A stretch of DNA of 64,000 nt from Spirosoma sordidisoli (GTDB lineage: Bacteria; Bacteroidota; Bacteroidia; Cytophagales; Spirosomataceae): the NCBI RefSeq assembly GCF_004138325.1, contig NZ_SBLB01000006.1, positions 489,295 through 553,294 on the forward strand. The letters are read 5' to 3'. The notes below the pieces were generated by a model. That model saw only the letters and a list, made by a program, of their open reading frames with translations. It ran no database searches and was not told the origin of the DNA. The position numbers and the translations under genes are program-made. Positions 53,413 through 62,150 of this stretch are shown piece by piece (position 1 is the stretch's first letter; the number at the start of each line of letters is the position of its first letter).

Positions 53413-54453
53413 CTAGCTCAGTATATTCCGGCAGAACTCGACGCATTTTTTCACCTCCGTCACCGAGTTCGACCCGGCCGGAATCTGATATTCCAGCTCA
53501 ACCGTGGCCGGGAAGGTGTATTTCTGCTCGCGCATCAGTTTCAGCACATCGGTGAGGGGGGTGTCGCCCTGGCCCCACGGCAGATTGCCTTTGCCGTGCG
53601 CCGGGGTTTGCCGGTCTTTGATGTGCATACTGGCAATGCGGTCGTGTTTCTGCCGGATCAGGCCCAGCGGGTCGGGCTGACCAGCGGCCAGGTAGTGACC
53701 CAGGTCGAAATTCATCGCATTTCCCGGCGACTGCGCCAGGGCGGTGTCCCAGAACGTAGGCGTTTGCTGTTCGTGACCGTGGTATCCCACGCGTATCCCG
53801 TGTTTCTGGGCCATCTGCCCCAGCTTAAGCGTATGCGCATCGTTGGCCGGGTGTTCGAGGGTAACCTGATTGGCACCCAGTGCTTTGGCCGCCCGCATGC
53901 CATAGTCGATCTCGCCATCGCTGCTCTGCATCCCGAACGCATCGGGCTTGAAGCCGTAAATGGTTACCCCCGCCTGTTTATACATCTTCCGCAGCTGCTC
54001 GAATTTGGCCATTGGTGCCGACAGGCGCCACTTGGCCATCTCGGCCCGGTAGGCCTTCATCTGGCTTTCGGCTTCGGCCAGCGTCTTCTGCTCGTCGTCG
54101 GTAAGCGGCTGGCTTTCGCGACGCTTCCGCATCAGGGGGAACACCGATCGCATGTCGACCGAGTTTTTCGGCGCGCCGACGAACGACTCGGCCGGGCCGC
54201 CCATCAGTTCGATAGCGCTGATGCCCGAGTCGAGTACGTATTTGAGCGTAGCCTCGGCGCTCTGATCGGGCATTTCCCGAAACGAGTAAGTAATCACCCC
54301 AATCTGCACCCCACCCATCATGGAGTTAGGTTTATCGCCCAGGCTCCGGATGAGGGCAGGGGCTCCGAACAATTTACTGCTTCCTATCACCGCTCCCGAA
54401 ACGAGAGTGGCAGTTGTGCCCAGAAAGGCTCGGCGTGTTTGATGCGTTTTCAT
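53413..54453 (-). CDS. Tat-exported xylose isomerase-like TIM barrel protein
   Basis: A 346-residue protein of the sugar phosphate isomerase/epimerase (AP endonuclease 2) superfamily. It starts with a twin-arginine signal (QTRRAFLGTTATLVSGAVIG). TIM-barrel stretches include IGVITYSFREM, AIELMGGPAESF, RVGYHGHEQQ, NFDLGHYLAAG and SMHIKDRQTP, which supply the usual metal ligands (E, D, H, E). A charged helical insertion (EKTLAEAESQMK-like, about 120-145) is seen in related Bacteroidota proteins. Substrate unknown; exported members often work on 3-keto sugars or inositols. Confidence 0.85.
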   Translation of the reverse strand: MKTHQTRRAFLGTTATLVSGAVIGSSKLFGAPALIRSLGDKPNSMMGGVQIGVITYSFREMPDQSAEATLKYVLDSGISAIELMGGPAESFVGAPKNSVDMRSVFPLMRKRRESQPLTDDEQKTLAEAESQMKAYRAEMAKWRLSAPMAKFEQLRKMYKQAGVTIYGFKPDAFGMQSSDGEIDYGMRAAKALGANQVTLEHPANDAHTLKLGQMAQKHGIRVGYHGHEQQTPTFWDTALAQSPGNAMNFDLGHYLAAGQPDPLGLIRQKHDRIASMHIKDRQTPAHGKGNLPWGQGDTPLTDVLKLMREQKYTFPATVELEYQIPAGSNSVTEVKKCVEFCRNILS

Positions 54454-54731
54454 GATAAGGGTTCCTGGTTTAGTAATCGGTTTGCCGCTAAAAGGCCGGT
54501 CCTATGATGCACATACTTTCACGACCCCGCCCGAGCCTTTTACTTGCGTAACAACAGCCGTCCGAACAGCCTATGTGTCCCAATACACGAACAGCCACGA
54601 CGGGGGTATACATGGCAGAACAGTAATCTATCCGTTCAATAGATCTTATTGACAATAAGTTTACAATAATTAATATTTGTACATAATATATTACTTTTTG
54701 AATTTTTCTTAAACCTCTAATTAACCAAATC
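54454..54731 (+). promoter_or_regulatory. AT-rich promoter region of the aerolysin-like gene
   Basis: The last 90 bp are markedly AT-rich, with TAATATTTG (54671) and TACTTTTTG (54692). Both resemble the TAnnTTTG element but have one base too many. They are the best promoter candidates for the gene at 54732. Confidence 0.4.
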
Positions 54732-55613
54732 ATGGCAGCAGGAATTAACATTGGTATTACAGCGGGGCTGGAAAACCAAAACCCACAGGTCAGTGCATCG
54801 GGTACAATTATGCACATCATCACCGATGCCGAACGGGCTCAGTTCGGTATTACCGACGGACCGTTGAAGCAGGCGGTGGCGGCCTATTTTGGCCAGGCTC
54901 CCGACGATGCTTTTCTGCACAGCCCTACCCCCTGGGGCGACCTGTATGCCACCTACGGATGGCCTCAGGTGCAAACGGTGCTGTCGGTGCTCAACGCCCA
55001 GATACTGGGCATCACCTCGCAACCCGTCATTGTCGGGACGCAGGAGTTCAGCAACCACAGTAGTGTTCGGGGTAGCTTTACGGTAGGCGTTTCGCAGTCG
55101 GTGACCGACACGGTAGAAACCAACTGGTCGAACACCTACGGCTTTGAAGTAGGCCAATCGATCAGCTACGGGATCAACATTCTGGGGGCGCAGGCCGAAG
55201 GCGAAACGTCGTTCTCGTTCAATGCTTCGTTCGGGCAGGGCGGCTCTGAGAGCAGTTCGACCACCATGGGCAACGAGCAGGCCGTTACGGTCGAGCTGGA
55301 CCCCGGCCAGAGCGTCATTGCCCAGCTGTCGGCCAGTAAAGGGTCGATGCAGGTGCAGGTACAGTATCAGGTATCGCTCACCGGCGTTACGGCCGTGAAC
55401 TACGGCGGCACCTTCAAGGGGCATCACTTCTGGGCCTTACCGATCAACAACGTGATGCAGGCTGCCAATTTGCAGACTACCTACCAGATAACCGAGACGA
55501 TAGAAATCGGTTTCTTTACCAACGGTAAAATTGAGCTGGTAGACCCGTCTACGAAGCATGTTCTCGAGACGCTTGACCTGACTACGCAGTCGGCCGACCT
55601 GGTAGCTGCCTGA
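54732..55613 (+). CDS. Aerolysin-fold (ETX/MTX2-like) pore-forming protein without signal peptide
   Basis: A 293-residue protein. From about residue 100 it shows the aerolysin-type pore module: long Ser/Thr-rich alternating strands (SVRGSFTVGVSQSVTDTVE, W131 in TNWSNTYGFEVG), the insertion-loop region GAQAEGETSFSFNASFGQGG, and the return strands QAVTVELDPGQSVIAQLSASKG. The N-terminal 95 residues form a separate domain (ITDGPLKQAVAAYFGQ), perhaps for target recognition. There is no signal peptide, so release would need lysis or a dedicated exporter. The gene stands alone with its own terminator. Confidence 0.75.
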   Translation: MAAGINIGITAGLENQNPQVSASGTIMHIITDAERAQFGITDGPLKQAVAAYFGQAPDDAFLHSPTPWGDLYATYGWPQVQTVLSVLNAQILGITSQPVIVGTQEFSNHSSVRGSFTVGVSQSVTDTVETNWSNTYGFEVGQSISYGINILGAQAEGETSFSFNASFGQGGSESSSTTMGNEQAVTVELDPGQSVIAQLSASKGSMQVQVQYQVSLTGVTAVNYGGTFKGHHFWALPINNVMQAANLQTTYQITETIEIGFFTNGKIELVDPSTKHVLETLDLTTQSADLVAA

Positions 55614-55669
55614 GCCAGCACCGGTGCGCTTTCTCCTTGGGAGAGACATGACCAGTCGGTCAGCACCCA

Positions 55670-55701
55670 GCGCGTCTGAACTGTTGTTCAGACGCGCTTT
55701 T
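55670..55701 (+). terminator. Rho-independent terminator of the aerolysin-like gene
   Basis: GCGCGTCTGAAC (55670-55681) pairs with 55686-55697 across a four-base loop, and TTTT follows. It is 57 bp behind the stop. Confidence 0.88.
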
Positions 55702-55999
55702 CTGTTGCCGGTCTACCGTAAGTAATGAACCCCCTTTCCACTAATCCACCAGTTTCCAGCCATCCGGCCTCATAAAAAGCCCTTATGGCAGGGGCGGCCT
55801 GTAAAAGAGAAGTTCAGCTATCTGTTTTTCCTTACGGGTTTGTCAGGCTGATGGCATAGCCCTACCTCACCCTGTTTACCAAACCCGGATCAGCTCCGGT
55901 AAAGACATTCAGCCCCTTGCGTTACAAGTACTCCGCAAAGCACTAAGCCGGCAGGCTACCAGACCTCCGGTAGCAGCATTAGCCAGCGTTCATTTTTGA
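55702..55999. other. Gene-free stretch before the susD remnant
   Basis: I see no conserved reading frame. Several interrupted frames suggest decayed coding sequence, perhaps the earlier part of the SusD remnant that follows. Confidence 0.4.
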
Positions 56000-56233
56000 G
56001 CAGGGGCAGCAGCAGGCTCAGTCAACAGCATCAGCAGTATCGAAGCCTGGAACGACTACCGTTGGCCGGGTATACTGAACGTGCCCAATTCGTTGCAGGC
56101 TCCGGCGGCCACCGGCATTCGCCCCCTCGGGCTGATGTACCCCGAAACGGAGTAGCAGACCAACAATACCGAAGCCGCCAAACGGGGGGATGACGACATC
56201 AGCACCAGCCGTGTCTGGTGGGACAATCCGTAA
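56000..56233 (+). pseudogene. C-terminal remnant of a SusD-like gene
   Basis: The frame ending at the TAA at 56231-56233 reads SISSIEAWNDYRWPG, IRPLGLMYPETE, a TAG stop at 56153, then QTNNTEAAKRGDD and SRVWWDNP. These are the hallmarks of SusD_2 C-termini (WNDYRR, R.lYP..E...N, VWWD). The rest of the gene and its SusC partner are gone. It points to a former uptake locus at this place. Confidence 0.75.
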
Positions 56234-56290
56234 GCAGGCCGGGCTGGTGACGAGACAGGTTTTTTCTTCACCATCCTGCTACACTGATGG

Positions 56291-57520
56291 TTACAGATCG
56301 TCGAACGTCATTGTACCCATAACCCCCTGTTGTTCGAACGCGTTGATGATGTTTTCTTCCAGCGGGGTACGGCGCACAGCTGCGTTGGCCCGCCAGAAAG
56401 CAGGGTTGTATGTAACCCGTTGAATGGCTTTCAGGTCTTCAACATGAATATCGACCCGTTTAAAAGCCGATCGGGCTACCGTGGCGGTATTGCTCAGGTC
56501 ATTCATCAGCAAAAATCCCTGAATACGGTTGGTGCGGGTCTGGCCGGTGGCTTTGACGAGTTGCTCGAAGGTTACCCCTACCCGGATGGCATTCATGAAG
56601 TTACCGCCCTCCCGCTTCACATAGTCGACCGCTAGCGTATATACAAAGTTGCGGGTCTGCACCTTGTCGGTGTTCATGGCCGCGCCCAGGCTGTTGGGTA
56701 TCGTTCCCTCCAGCTTTACCAGGTCGTGGGTAGTCATGTTGATGAACACCTTACCGCTAAAGGCCGGGTTGGCGTACCCCTCGCGCACCTGGCAGTCCAG
56801 TTCCGCAATTGATTCGCCGTTGGGCTGAATCAGCACATCGGCCACCCGCACGTCGTACAGATCAACAACGTCGGCCCGCATCGGAAGCAGCACCCGACCG
56901 GCCGAGGGGGCTCCTTCACTCACCGCCTTCTGACCCAGGATCAGGTACGAAAAGTTGGAGAAGTGGTAATACATTTTTTGCGCGTCGGAGGGTAGCCGGG
57001 CATAACGGGCGTTGGCAATCTGCACCCCTTCTACTTTGACTGGCGAGAGTTTTACGTTGTAGATCACCTCCTGAATTTCGGTGGGTTGTTCGCCATTCCT
57101 GGTCAGTTGCCGATAAAAGGCTTTGCCATAGGCCAGCTGCTGGCTGGCCTGTATCTTCGCTACGGCCTGCCGTATCAGTACATAGCCCGCATTGCTTACG
57201 GTTACGGCCGCCAGCTGATGAACAGCGGGCTTTAGCTGAATACGTTGGTGATCAGCCGGTGCTGCGACCGTAATGGTATCAGTCTGAAAACTGACGTGCG
57301 AAACGATCAGCTGCGCCGGTACCGGTCCGGCGGGCAGCTCGAAGTCGCCGTTCTCATTACTCAGCGTACCCTGCCCGGTAGCAGGCCAGTACAGGGTGGC
57401 AAAAGGAATGGGTTGCTGACTGCTCTGGTCCAGCACCGCTCCCCGGATCGTTTGTCCGGCTGTTGAGGTACTGATCAGACCCAACAGCACCAGCAGGCCA
57501 TAAACCGCATGTTTCATCAT
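56291..57520 (-). CDS. Exported carboxypeptidase-regulatory-domain protein
   Basis: A 409-residue protein. A signal peptide (MMKHAVYGLLVLLGLISTSTAGQ) is followed by a CarboxypepD_reg-like beta sandwich (24-105: IRGAVLDQSSQQPIPFATLYW, GTLSNENGDFELP) and a long C-terminal region (110-409) of mixed beta structure. This looks like the N-terminal and middle parts of outer-membrane-associated DUF5686-like proteins, but without a full barrel. It is the last gene of the minus-strand run with the peptide, peptidase and synthase genes and may display or receive their product at the surface. No direct proof of that link. Confidence 0.65.
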   Translation of the reverse strand: MMKHAVYGLLVLLGLISTSTAGQTIRGAVLDQSSQQPIPFATLYWPATGQGTLSNENGDFELPAGPVPAQLIVSHVSFQTDTITVAAPADHQRIQLKPAVHQLAAVTVSNAGYVLIRQAVAKIQASQQLAYGKAFYRQLTRNGEQPTEIQEVIYNVKLSPVKVEGVQIANARYARLPSDAQKMYYHFSNFSYLILGQKAVSEGAPSAGRVLLPMRADVVDLYDVRVADVLIQPNGESIAELDCQVREGYANPAFSGKVFINMTTHDLVKLEGTIPNSLGAAMNTDKVQTRNFVYTLAVDYVKREGGNFMNAIRVGVTFEQLVKATGQTRTNRIQGFLLMNDLSNTATVARSAFKRVDIHVEDLKAIQRVTYNPAFWRANAAVRRTPLEENIINAFEQQGVMGTMTFDDL

Positions 57521-57627
57521 AGTTCTGGTACAAAGAGGAGCAGCCAGTTACGGCTGCTCCTCTGTTCTTTTCGAATTCATGTGCCCTGCCCGTAGTGACC
57601 GCAGCAGGACAGGGGCCAATCTATGCC

Positions 57628-57798
57628 CTAGAACGTAACGGTAGCCGTTCCTTTTATGGTGGTTCCGTCAGGACCATCTTCTACCGATCCTGACAGGGAC
57701 CAGGCATTTTCGAGCCGCTCTTCCAGCTCTTCAACCTGAAACATAGCAACTACCATTTCGTTTTCTGACTGGGCATTGAGTTGGTCAACAGTTTTCAT
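57628..57798 (-). CDS. 56-residue peptide, candidate RiPP precursor
   Basis: A small gene from ATG at 57798 to TAG at 57628. Residues 1-33 (MKTVDQLNAQSENEMVV, then the acidic helix VEELEERLENAW) look like a leader peptide. The remaining 23 residues (SLSGSVEDGPDG and TTIKGTATVTF) are rich in Gly, Thr and Ser, and contain no Cys, like a core peptide. It stands 81 bp behind the M50 peptidase that carries an RRE-like domain. The pattern leader plus short core next to a processing enzyme suggests a ribosomally made, modified peptide. I know no matching family. Confidence 0.6.
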   Translation of the reverse strand: MKTVDQLNAQSENEMVVAMFQVEELEERLENAWSLSGSVEDGPDGTTIKGTATVTF

Positions 57799-57839
57799 AA
57801 GAACAAGGAATTGAAAGAGTTATGGGAGCGGTTCGGTTG

Positions 57840-57873
57840 CCGGCTGCTACTGCCCCCGTTGAGCAGCAGCCGG
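57840..57873 (-). promoter_or_regulatory. Hairpin between peptidase and precursor peptide genes
   Basis: CCGGCTGCT (57840-57848) pairs with AGCAGCCGG (57865-57873) across a 16-base loop. It lies 7 bp behind the M50 stop and 42 bp before the peptide start, with no T run. Such a structure often sets a higher level of the small precursor transcript by processing or partial termination. Confidence 0.5.
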
Positions 57874-57879
57874 ATTTCG

Positions 57880-59094
57880 TCAGGACAGGCGCAACGCGCG
57901 GACTACCATTGTATCGCGCAGGTTGAGCTGTCTGATTCGCAGAAAAGCAAATCGAATGAGCAGGATGTAGAACAGGAGTACGGTCAGGTACTTGCGGCTG
58001 ATATCCGTCCAGGCAAGCTGACCATCCATGGCTTTGTTGAACAGATGCCAGACGATGGCCGGAAAATGCAGCACCGTTTCCCGATGTACGATGAACGTAT
58101 AGAGCATGATACTTACCCAGAGCAGCGTATTGAGCAAGGCATAGGCAAACAGGCCCGTGTGCCGCAGGGGCGTCTGCCGCAGGGTTAGCAGCGGGCGCGT
58201 CACAAACGCTTTCAGGGCCGGCCATCGGGTACCGCGCTGAAACGTGTCATTGGCTTTTTGCAGCAGGTTGGGGGTATTGGTCAGGTCAGACAGCACCCAG
58301 TAGCCATCGAACCGAACAAAGGGATTGAACTGCCAGGCAACCATAGTCACCACCGTCAGCGCCACGGCCAGATAGGTTTCGTTTCCCGTTAGCCAATAAA
58401 CCAGGGCCAGGATCGAGGCATAGAGTACTTCGTTGAACACCCCCGCCAGATTGGCAATGATCCGCCGGGATCGGTTGGCCAGCCAGATTTCTGTTATGTC
58501 GGCATACATAACCGGCATGATAAAGTAAAACCCGAATCCTACCCCCCCATGTTTCAGACCACAACGGGCACAGGCACCAATGTGGCCCAGCTCATGAACG
58601 ATCATGGTGGCATAGAGCAGCCCCAGATACAATCCGTAATTGGTTTTGGCCAGCACATGGTCCGGAGCCGCCACCAGATAAACAACCGGCACCACCGAGG
58701 CACAGATCAGAAAAGCGATCCAGAACACGGCGGGGTCGTATAGCCACTGAAACGGCTTCGACAGCGCATGCACCAGCCAGGCAGGCATAAACTCTACTTT
58801 CAGCTTCAGGTAATTACCGGTCAGAACCGGCCTGGTGGGCACCTCGTCGTTGACCAGCACATTGTACCCGCCCAGCGATTTGGCCAGCACCGCTTTAAAC
58901 TGCTCCAGGTCCAGGTTAAGCCCAAACTGGTCGTCAAAAGCCTGTTTAGCCTCGCTCAGACCGGGCGCAGTAGCCAGGATGTTATATAGCCTGAAGGTGG
59001 CTTCGTTTACGAGGAAGTTACGCCCTTCGGCAGAGTGGATAACCCAGTTACTTTTATCGAATTCATGGATGCTGGTTCCGGGTGTAATGAGCAT
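57880..59094 (-). CDS. M50-family membrane peptidase with PqqD/RRE-like N-terminal domain
   Basis: A 404-residue membrane protein. Residues 1-85 (WVIHSAEGRNFLVNEATFRLYNILAT) resemble the PqqD-like peptide recognition element used in RiPP enzymes. Multiple membrane helices follow. The zinc site is H167-E-L-G-H171 (MIVHELGHIGA) with D263 in RFDGYWVLSD, as in site-2 proteases and YydH-like peptidases. It could remove the leader of the 56-residue peptide encoded just behind. Its start overlaps the end of the synthase fusion gene by 88 bp, so the two are translated from one message. Confidence 0.78.
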   Translation of the reverse strand: MLITPGTSIHEFDKSNWVIHSAEGRNFLVNEATFRLYNILATAPGLSEAKQAFDDQFGLNLDLEQFKAVLAKSLGGYNVLVNDEVPTRPVLTGNYLKLKVEFMPAWLVHALSKPFQWLYDPAVFWIAFLICASVVPVVYLVAAPDHVLAKTNYGLYLGLLYATMIVHELGHIGACARCGLKHGGVGFGFYFIMPVMYADITEIWLANRSRRIIANLAGVFNEVLYASILALVYWLTGNETYLAVALTVVTMVAWQFNPFVRFDGYWVLSDLTNTPNLLQKANDTFQRGTRWPALKAFVTRPLLTLRQTPLRHTGLFAYALLNTLLWVSIMLYTFIVHRETVLHFPAIVWHLFNKAMDGQLAWTDISRKYLTVLLFYILLIRFAFLRIRQLNLRDTMVVRALRLS

Positions 59095-60998
59095 GATGGT
59101 TCGGTATTGAGGACCACAAAACGGCGTAACGCATTAAGTACAGTACTGGTGGTAAATACACGGGCATGATCGTCGACCAGTGTGTTGACGCCGAATGAGC
59201 TGTGGCGCCAGTGCGACACCGTGGCCGGATCGCGTACGTTCGTGGCGGGTATTCGTAAAATTCGTCCCGTTTGCCAGCTGCCATCGGCCATCTGGTTGTT
59301 CATCAGCCACTGTGCGGCCCCGTCTATGCTGGCCCGGTAGGCAAGTGGATCGGTAGCCAGCAGGGCTTTGAGGGCAATAGCGGTATAAAAAGCGTTGGGT
59401 TGCCCATCGGCAGGGTTGTTCCAGTACCCATCGGACTCCTGCTGCCGGGCAATTTGTTGTGCTACCTGACAACCGTACGACCGGTAAGCCCCGGACCCGG
59501 CGAAAGCCAGCGCCGAAAATGAGAGTGCATACACGTTACTGGTCCACCAATAGGCTTGCAGGCCCGTGCTGGCCAGCCGCGTAGCCAGGTACCGGCAGGT
59601 TGCGTTGTATACCGCTGGCAGGTCGGGCAGATCGGACAGGATATAGGCCGCTGCGGCTGTTACGCAATCATGATCAGCAAACCAACCCGCCACACTTGTC
59701 TGCGCATCCAGATCCAGGCGCTGCCGGAGTTGTATTTCATCGAGGTAGGTGGTCCAGCCACCCCGCTCGCTGGTGAACGCCAGCCAGTTTTGTCGGAGTT
59801 CGGCCGGTACCGTTCCGGTCAATCGCTGGTGTAAACCCACCAGAAAATTCGTAGAATCGCCATCCTGCAGGATGGTATCGTTAAAAGAACCCGTTGTCGA
59901 TAGATGTCGGAGGGTCTTATCTAACAACGGGGAATCAATACCACAGTCGGCCAGCATGAAGGCGACATAAGCAGAGATCCACGTATCCCCCGCTCCTGCA
60001 CTGGTCATAAAATCTGTCCAGCCGGTGTTGGTTCGGTTCGCCATCAGATAACCCAGGGCCGCCTGTAGTGACTCATCCGCCCCGGAACGCGGCCGACGAA
60101 AGTGACTCTGAGTCGCTTTCAGCCGGGCTTTCTGAACCAGCAGACGCACTTCGTCACCGAAGAGTCGGGCCAGGCTCCTTTGTTTATGCAGATAGGCCGA
60201 CAAATCGATAAGCTGAAGCCGATCGGCAATCCCGATAGCGGCCTGGTAGTGAGCCATGGCTTTACCAATCAGGTCGCTGGCCACCCCCGACAGATACAAC
60301 TGTTTATGCAGCACATTGTGGTCGGAGCTGGTCCCTGGCCTACCGGCCAGCCGCTCATGAACCAACTGCTGGGCGAAGGTCCACTGCTGTTGCTCCATGT
60401 CGGTTTTGAAGTCGGAAATATCGTCCAGGTACTGAAAGGCAATATGAATGTGGCGCAGGCACGTTTCGAGGGGTCCGCTACCAGCCTGGCCGCCGTTCAG
60501 GGTCGATAAAGCCAGTAGCGCAGCGTAACAGACAGCCGACTTACCAGCAGCCAGCTGCTCATAGGTCTGTTCGGAAAAAGGCTGTCGGGTGTGAGAAACC
60601 TGTTTTTCGGCCAGTACCGCTTGCTCGTATTCATGTTTGTACCCAGCGAACTGTGGCCAGAACGGCGAACTCGTTGGAAACAGCGCAGCCAGTTCACGGA
60701 TGGCCGCTTCATGAAGCTCGAACGTATACTTGAGCTGAGTAAGCTGTGCCAGTTTATCCTTATGGGCCGATGTATCGATTATATCATCAAACTCCAGCAG
60801 GAAGCGGAAATATAGATAACCCGCAAAAGAAACCTGCTCTTTCTGTTCGTTGGCAATACGTTCGAAAAGCGGGAGCAGGTAATCGATTAGATTTAAGTAA
60901 AAAATGTGCTTCTGCTGAGTTTTCTCCCTAGACAGAAGGGCTTTGGTACGTGTATCAACGGGTAGTGCCTCAATGCGTTCGGTAAAGTTTTTCCTCAT
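59007..60998 (-). CDS. Fusion of class I polyprenyl synthase-like and terpenoid-toroid domains
   Basis: A 663-residue protein. The N-terminal 300 residues are all-helical with two aspartate motifs, DDIID (71-75, in LLEFDDIID) and DDISD (192-196, in YLDDISD). These are the metal/diphosphate sites of trans-polyprenyl synthases. Residues 305-630 form an alpha/alpha toroid as in squalene-hopene cyclases and prenyltransferase beta subunits: QW-like motifs at ERGGW, ESDGYW and MADGSW, and two acidic spots DGDST (379-383) and DHDC (442-445) at places like the DxDD acid of class II cyclases. The enzyme may make an isoprenoid and cyclise or transfer it. First gene of the minus-strand run. Confidence 0.7.
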   Translation of the reverse strand: MRKNFTERIEALPVDTRTKALLSREKTQQKHIFYLNLIDYLLPLFERIANEQKEQVSFAGYLYFRFLLEFDDIIDTSAHKDKLAQLTQLKYTFELHEAAIRELAALFPTSSPFWPQFAGYKHEYEQAVLAEKQVSHTRQPFSEQTYEQLAAGKSAVCYAALLALSTLNGGQAGSGPLETCLRHIHIAFQYLDDISDFKTDMEQQQWTFAQQLVHERLAGRPGTSSDHNVLHKQLYLSGVASDLIGKAMAHYQAAIGIADRLQLIDLSAYLHKQRSLARLFGDEVRLLVQKARLKATQSHFRRPRSGADESLQAALGYLMANRTNTGWTDFMTSAGAGDTWISAYVAFMLADCGIDSPLLDKTLRHLSTTGSFNDTILQDGDSTNFLVGLHQRLTGTVPAELRQNWLAFTSERGGWTTYLDEIQLRQRLDLDAQTSVAGWFADHDCVTAAAAYILSDLPDLPAVYNATCRYLATRLASTGLQAYWWTSNVYALSFSALAFAGSGAYRSYGCQVAQQIARQQESDGYWNNPADGQPNAFYTAIALKALLATDPLAYRASIDGAAQWLMNNQMADGSWQTGRILRIPATNVRDPATVSHWRHSSFGVNTLVDDHARVFTTSTVLNALRRFVVLNTEPSCSLHPEPASMNSIKVTGLSTLPKGVTSS

Positions 60999-61541
60999 TA
61001 CCTAATCAGTTAAGATGCAACGTAATACTAACCACAAGTTACTAAATGAATCTATATCGACCCAGCCGCCTAAATAAATACCATATTCGGCGTATCTAAA
61101 GAGTGTTAGGTAAAATACTTGGCAATTATCGTATTTCCAAGAACACCTTATATTCTCAATTACTACCGATACGCTTACGTATTACTCCCTAATCTACTGA
61201 AAGACCAACCAATTACGCCTTTATGAAAAAACAAGCCAACTTCTACATCCTTACTAGACACTCACTCCAGAAATTAGTTATCTAAATTTAATTTCTCGAA
61301 GAGTATCATCAGATCCTGAGATGTTAAATATATGTTTCTATATATCATTTGTAACCGGTAATTTATTGAACGGATAGTCACCTATGGGTGCGCAAAAAGA
61401 AAGCCAGGCACTTTCATGGGTACTCATCTTTTCAGCCATTCATCGACCACGCCGACGAATTCAACCGCAAGACCGATGCGTTTTTCCGATCGGAATACTC
61501 AATTTTGTGCCATTTAGCCACCGAAAACAGGTCTCAGGCTT
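60999..61541. other. AT-rich intergenic region
   Basis: About 540 bp between the divergent synthase operon and coaE. 61010-61380 is far richer in A/T than the surroundings and should contain the promoter of the minus-strand operon. I found no exact TAnnTTTG box. A 20-codon frame at 61224 is too short to support. The end (61381-61541) returns to normal composition. Confidence 0.5.
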
Positions 61542-62150
61542 ATGAAACACCCTCTTCAGATTGGCGTAACCGGCGGCATTGGCTCCGGCAAGAGTATGGT
61601 TTGTCGGGTATTCAAAGCCCTGGGTGTTCCGGTATACGAAGCCGACGAACGGGCCAAATGGCTTACCGAACACGATCCCATCCTGAAAGCCGATATCAGT
61701 CGGGTGCTGGGCCCGCTGGCTTACGACACACAGGGGCGTTACAATCGGGCCTGGGTGGCCACGCAGGTGTTTGCCGATCCGGCGCGGCTGGCTCAGTTGA
61801 ACGCCGTCATTCACCCGCGGGTGCTGTCCGATACGGTGGCCTGGGTTGGTCAGCACGCCAGCCAGCCGTACGTGATCAAGGAAGCCGCCCTGATGCGGGC
61901 CGCGGGCGATGGTAATTCGCTCGATAAGGTAATTGTGGTCCAGGCTCCGGTAGCCGTACGGATCGAGCGGGTCCGCCAGCGCGACCCGCACCGCTCCGAC
62001 GACGAGATTCAGCACATCATCCGTCGGCAGATCAGCGACGACGAACGGCGACAACTGGCCGACTATGTACTCGATAACGACGAGAGCCGGTTACTGCTCC
62101 CCCAGATTCTGTCGTTACACGCGGTTTTTTCGGCCCAATCAGCGGTTTAA
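61542..62150 (+). CDS. coaE: Dephospho-CoA kinase
   Basis: A 202-residue cytosolic kinase for the last step of coenzyme A synthesis: phosphorylation of dephospho-CoA at the 3'-hydroxyl. The P-loop is GVTGGIGSGKS (residues 8-18). YEADERAKWL gives the CoA-binding region, and VRQRDPHRSDDEI the lid with R residues. Length is normal. The ATG at 61542 starts directly before the first beta strand. Confidence 0.96.
   Translation: MKHPLQIGVTGGIGSGKSMVCRVFKALGVPVYEADERAKWLTEHDPILKADISRVLGPLAYDTQGRYNRAWVATQVFADPARLAQLNAVIHPRVLSDTVAWVGQHASQPYVIKEAALMRAAGDGNSLDKVIVVQAPVAVRIERVRQRDPHRSDDEIQHIIRRQISDDERRQLADYVLDNDESRLLLPQILSLHAVFSAQSAV

Noticed and set aside
61224..61286. A 20-codon frame (MKKQANFYILTRHS...) in the AT-rich region before coaE
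   Set aside because: Too short, with no conserved feature; it lies on the opposite strand to the peptide cluster and could be chance.
61388..61915. A 175-codon frame overlapping the start of coaE
   Set aside because: It runs out of phase through the P-loop of coaE, which is a complete, conserved enzyme.
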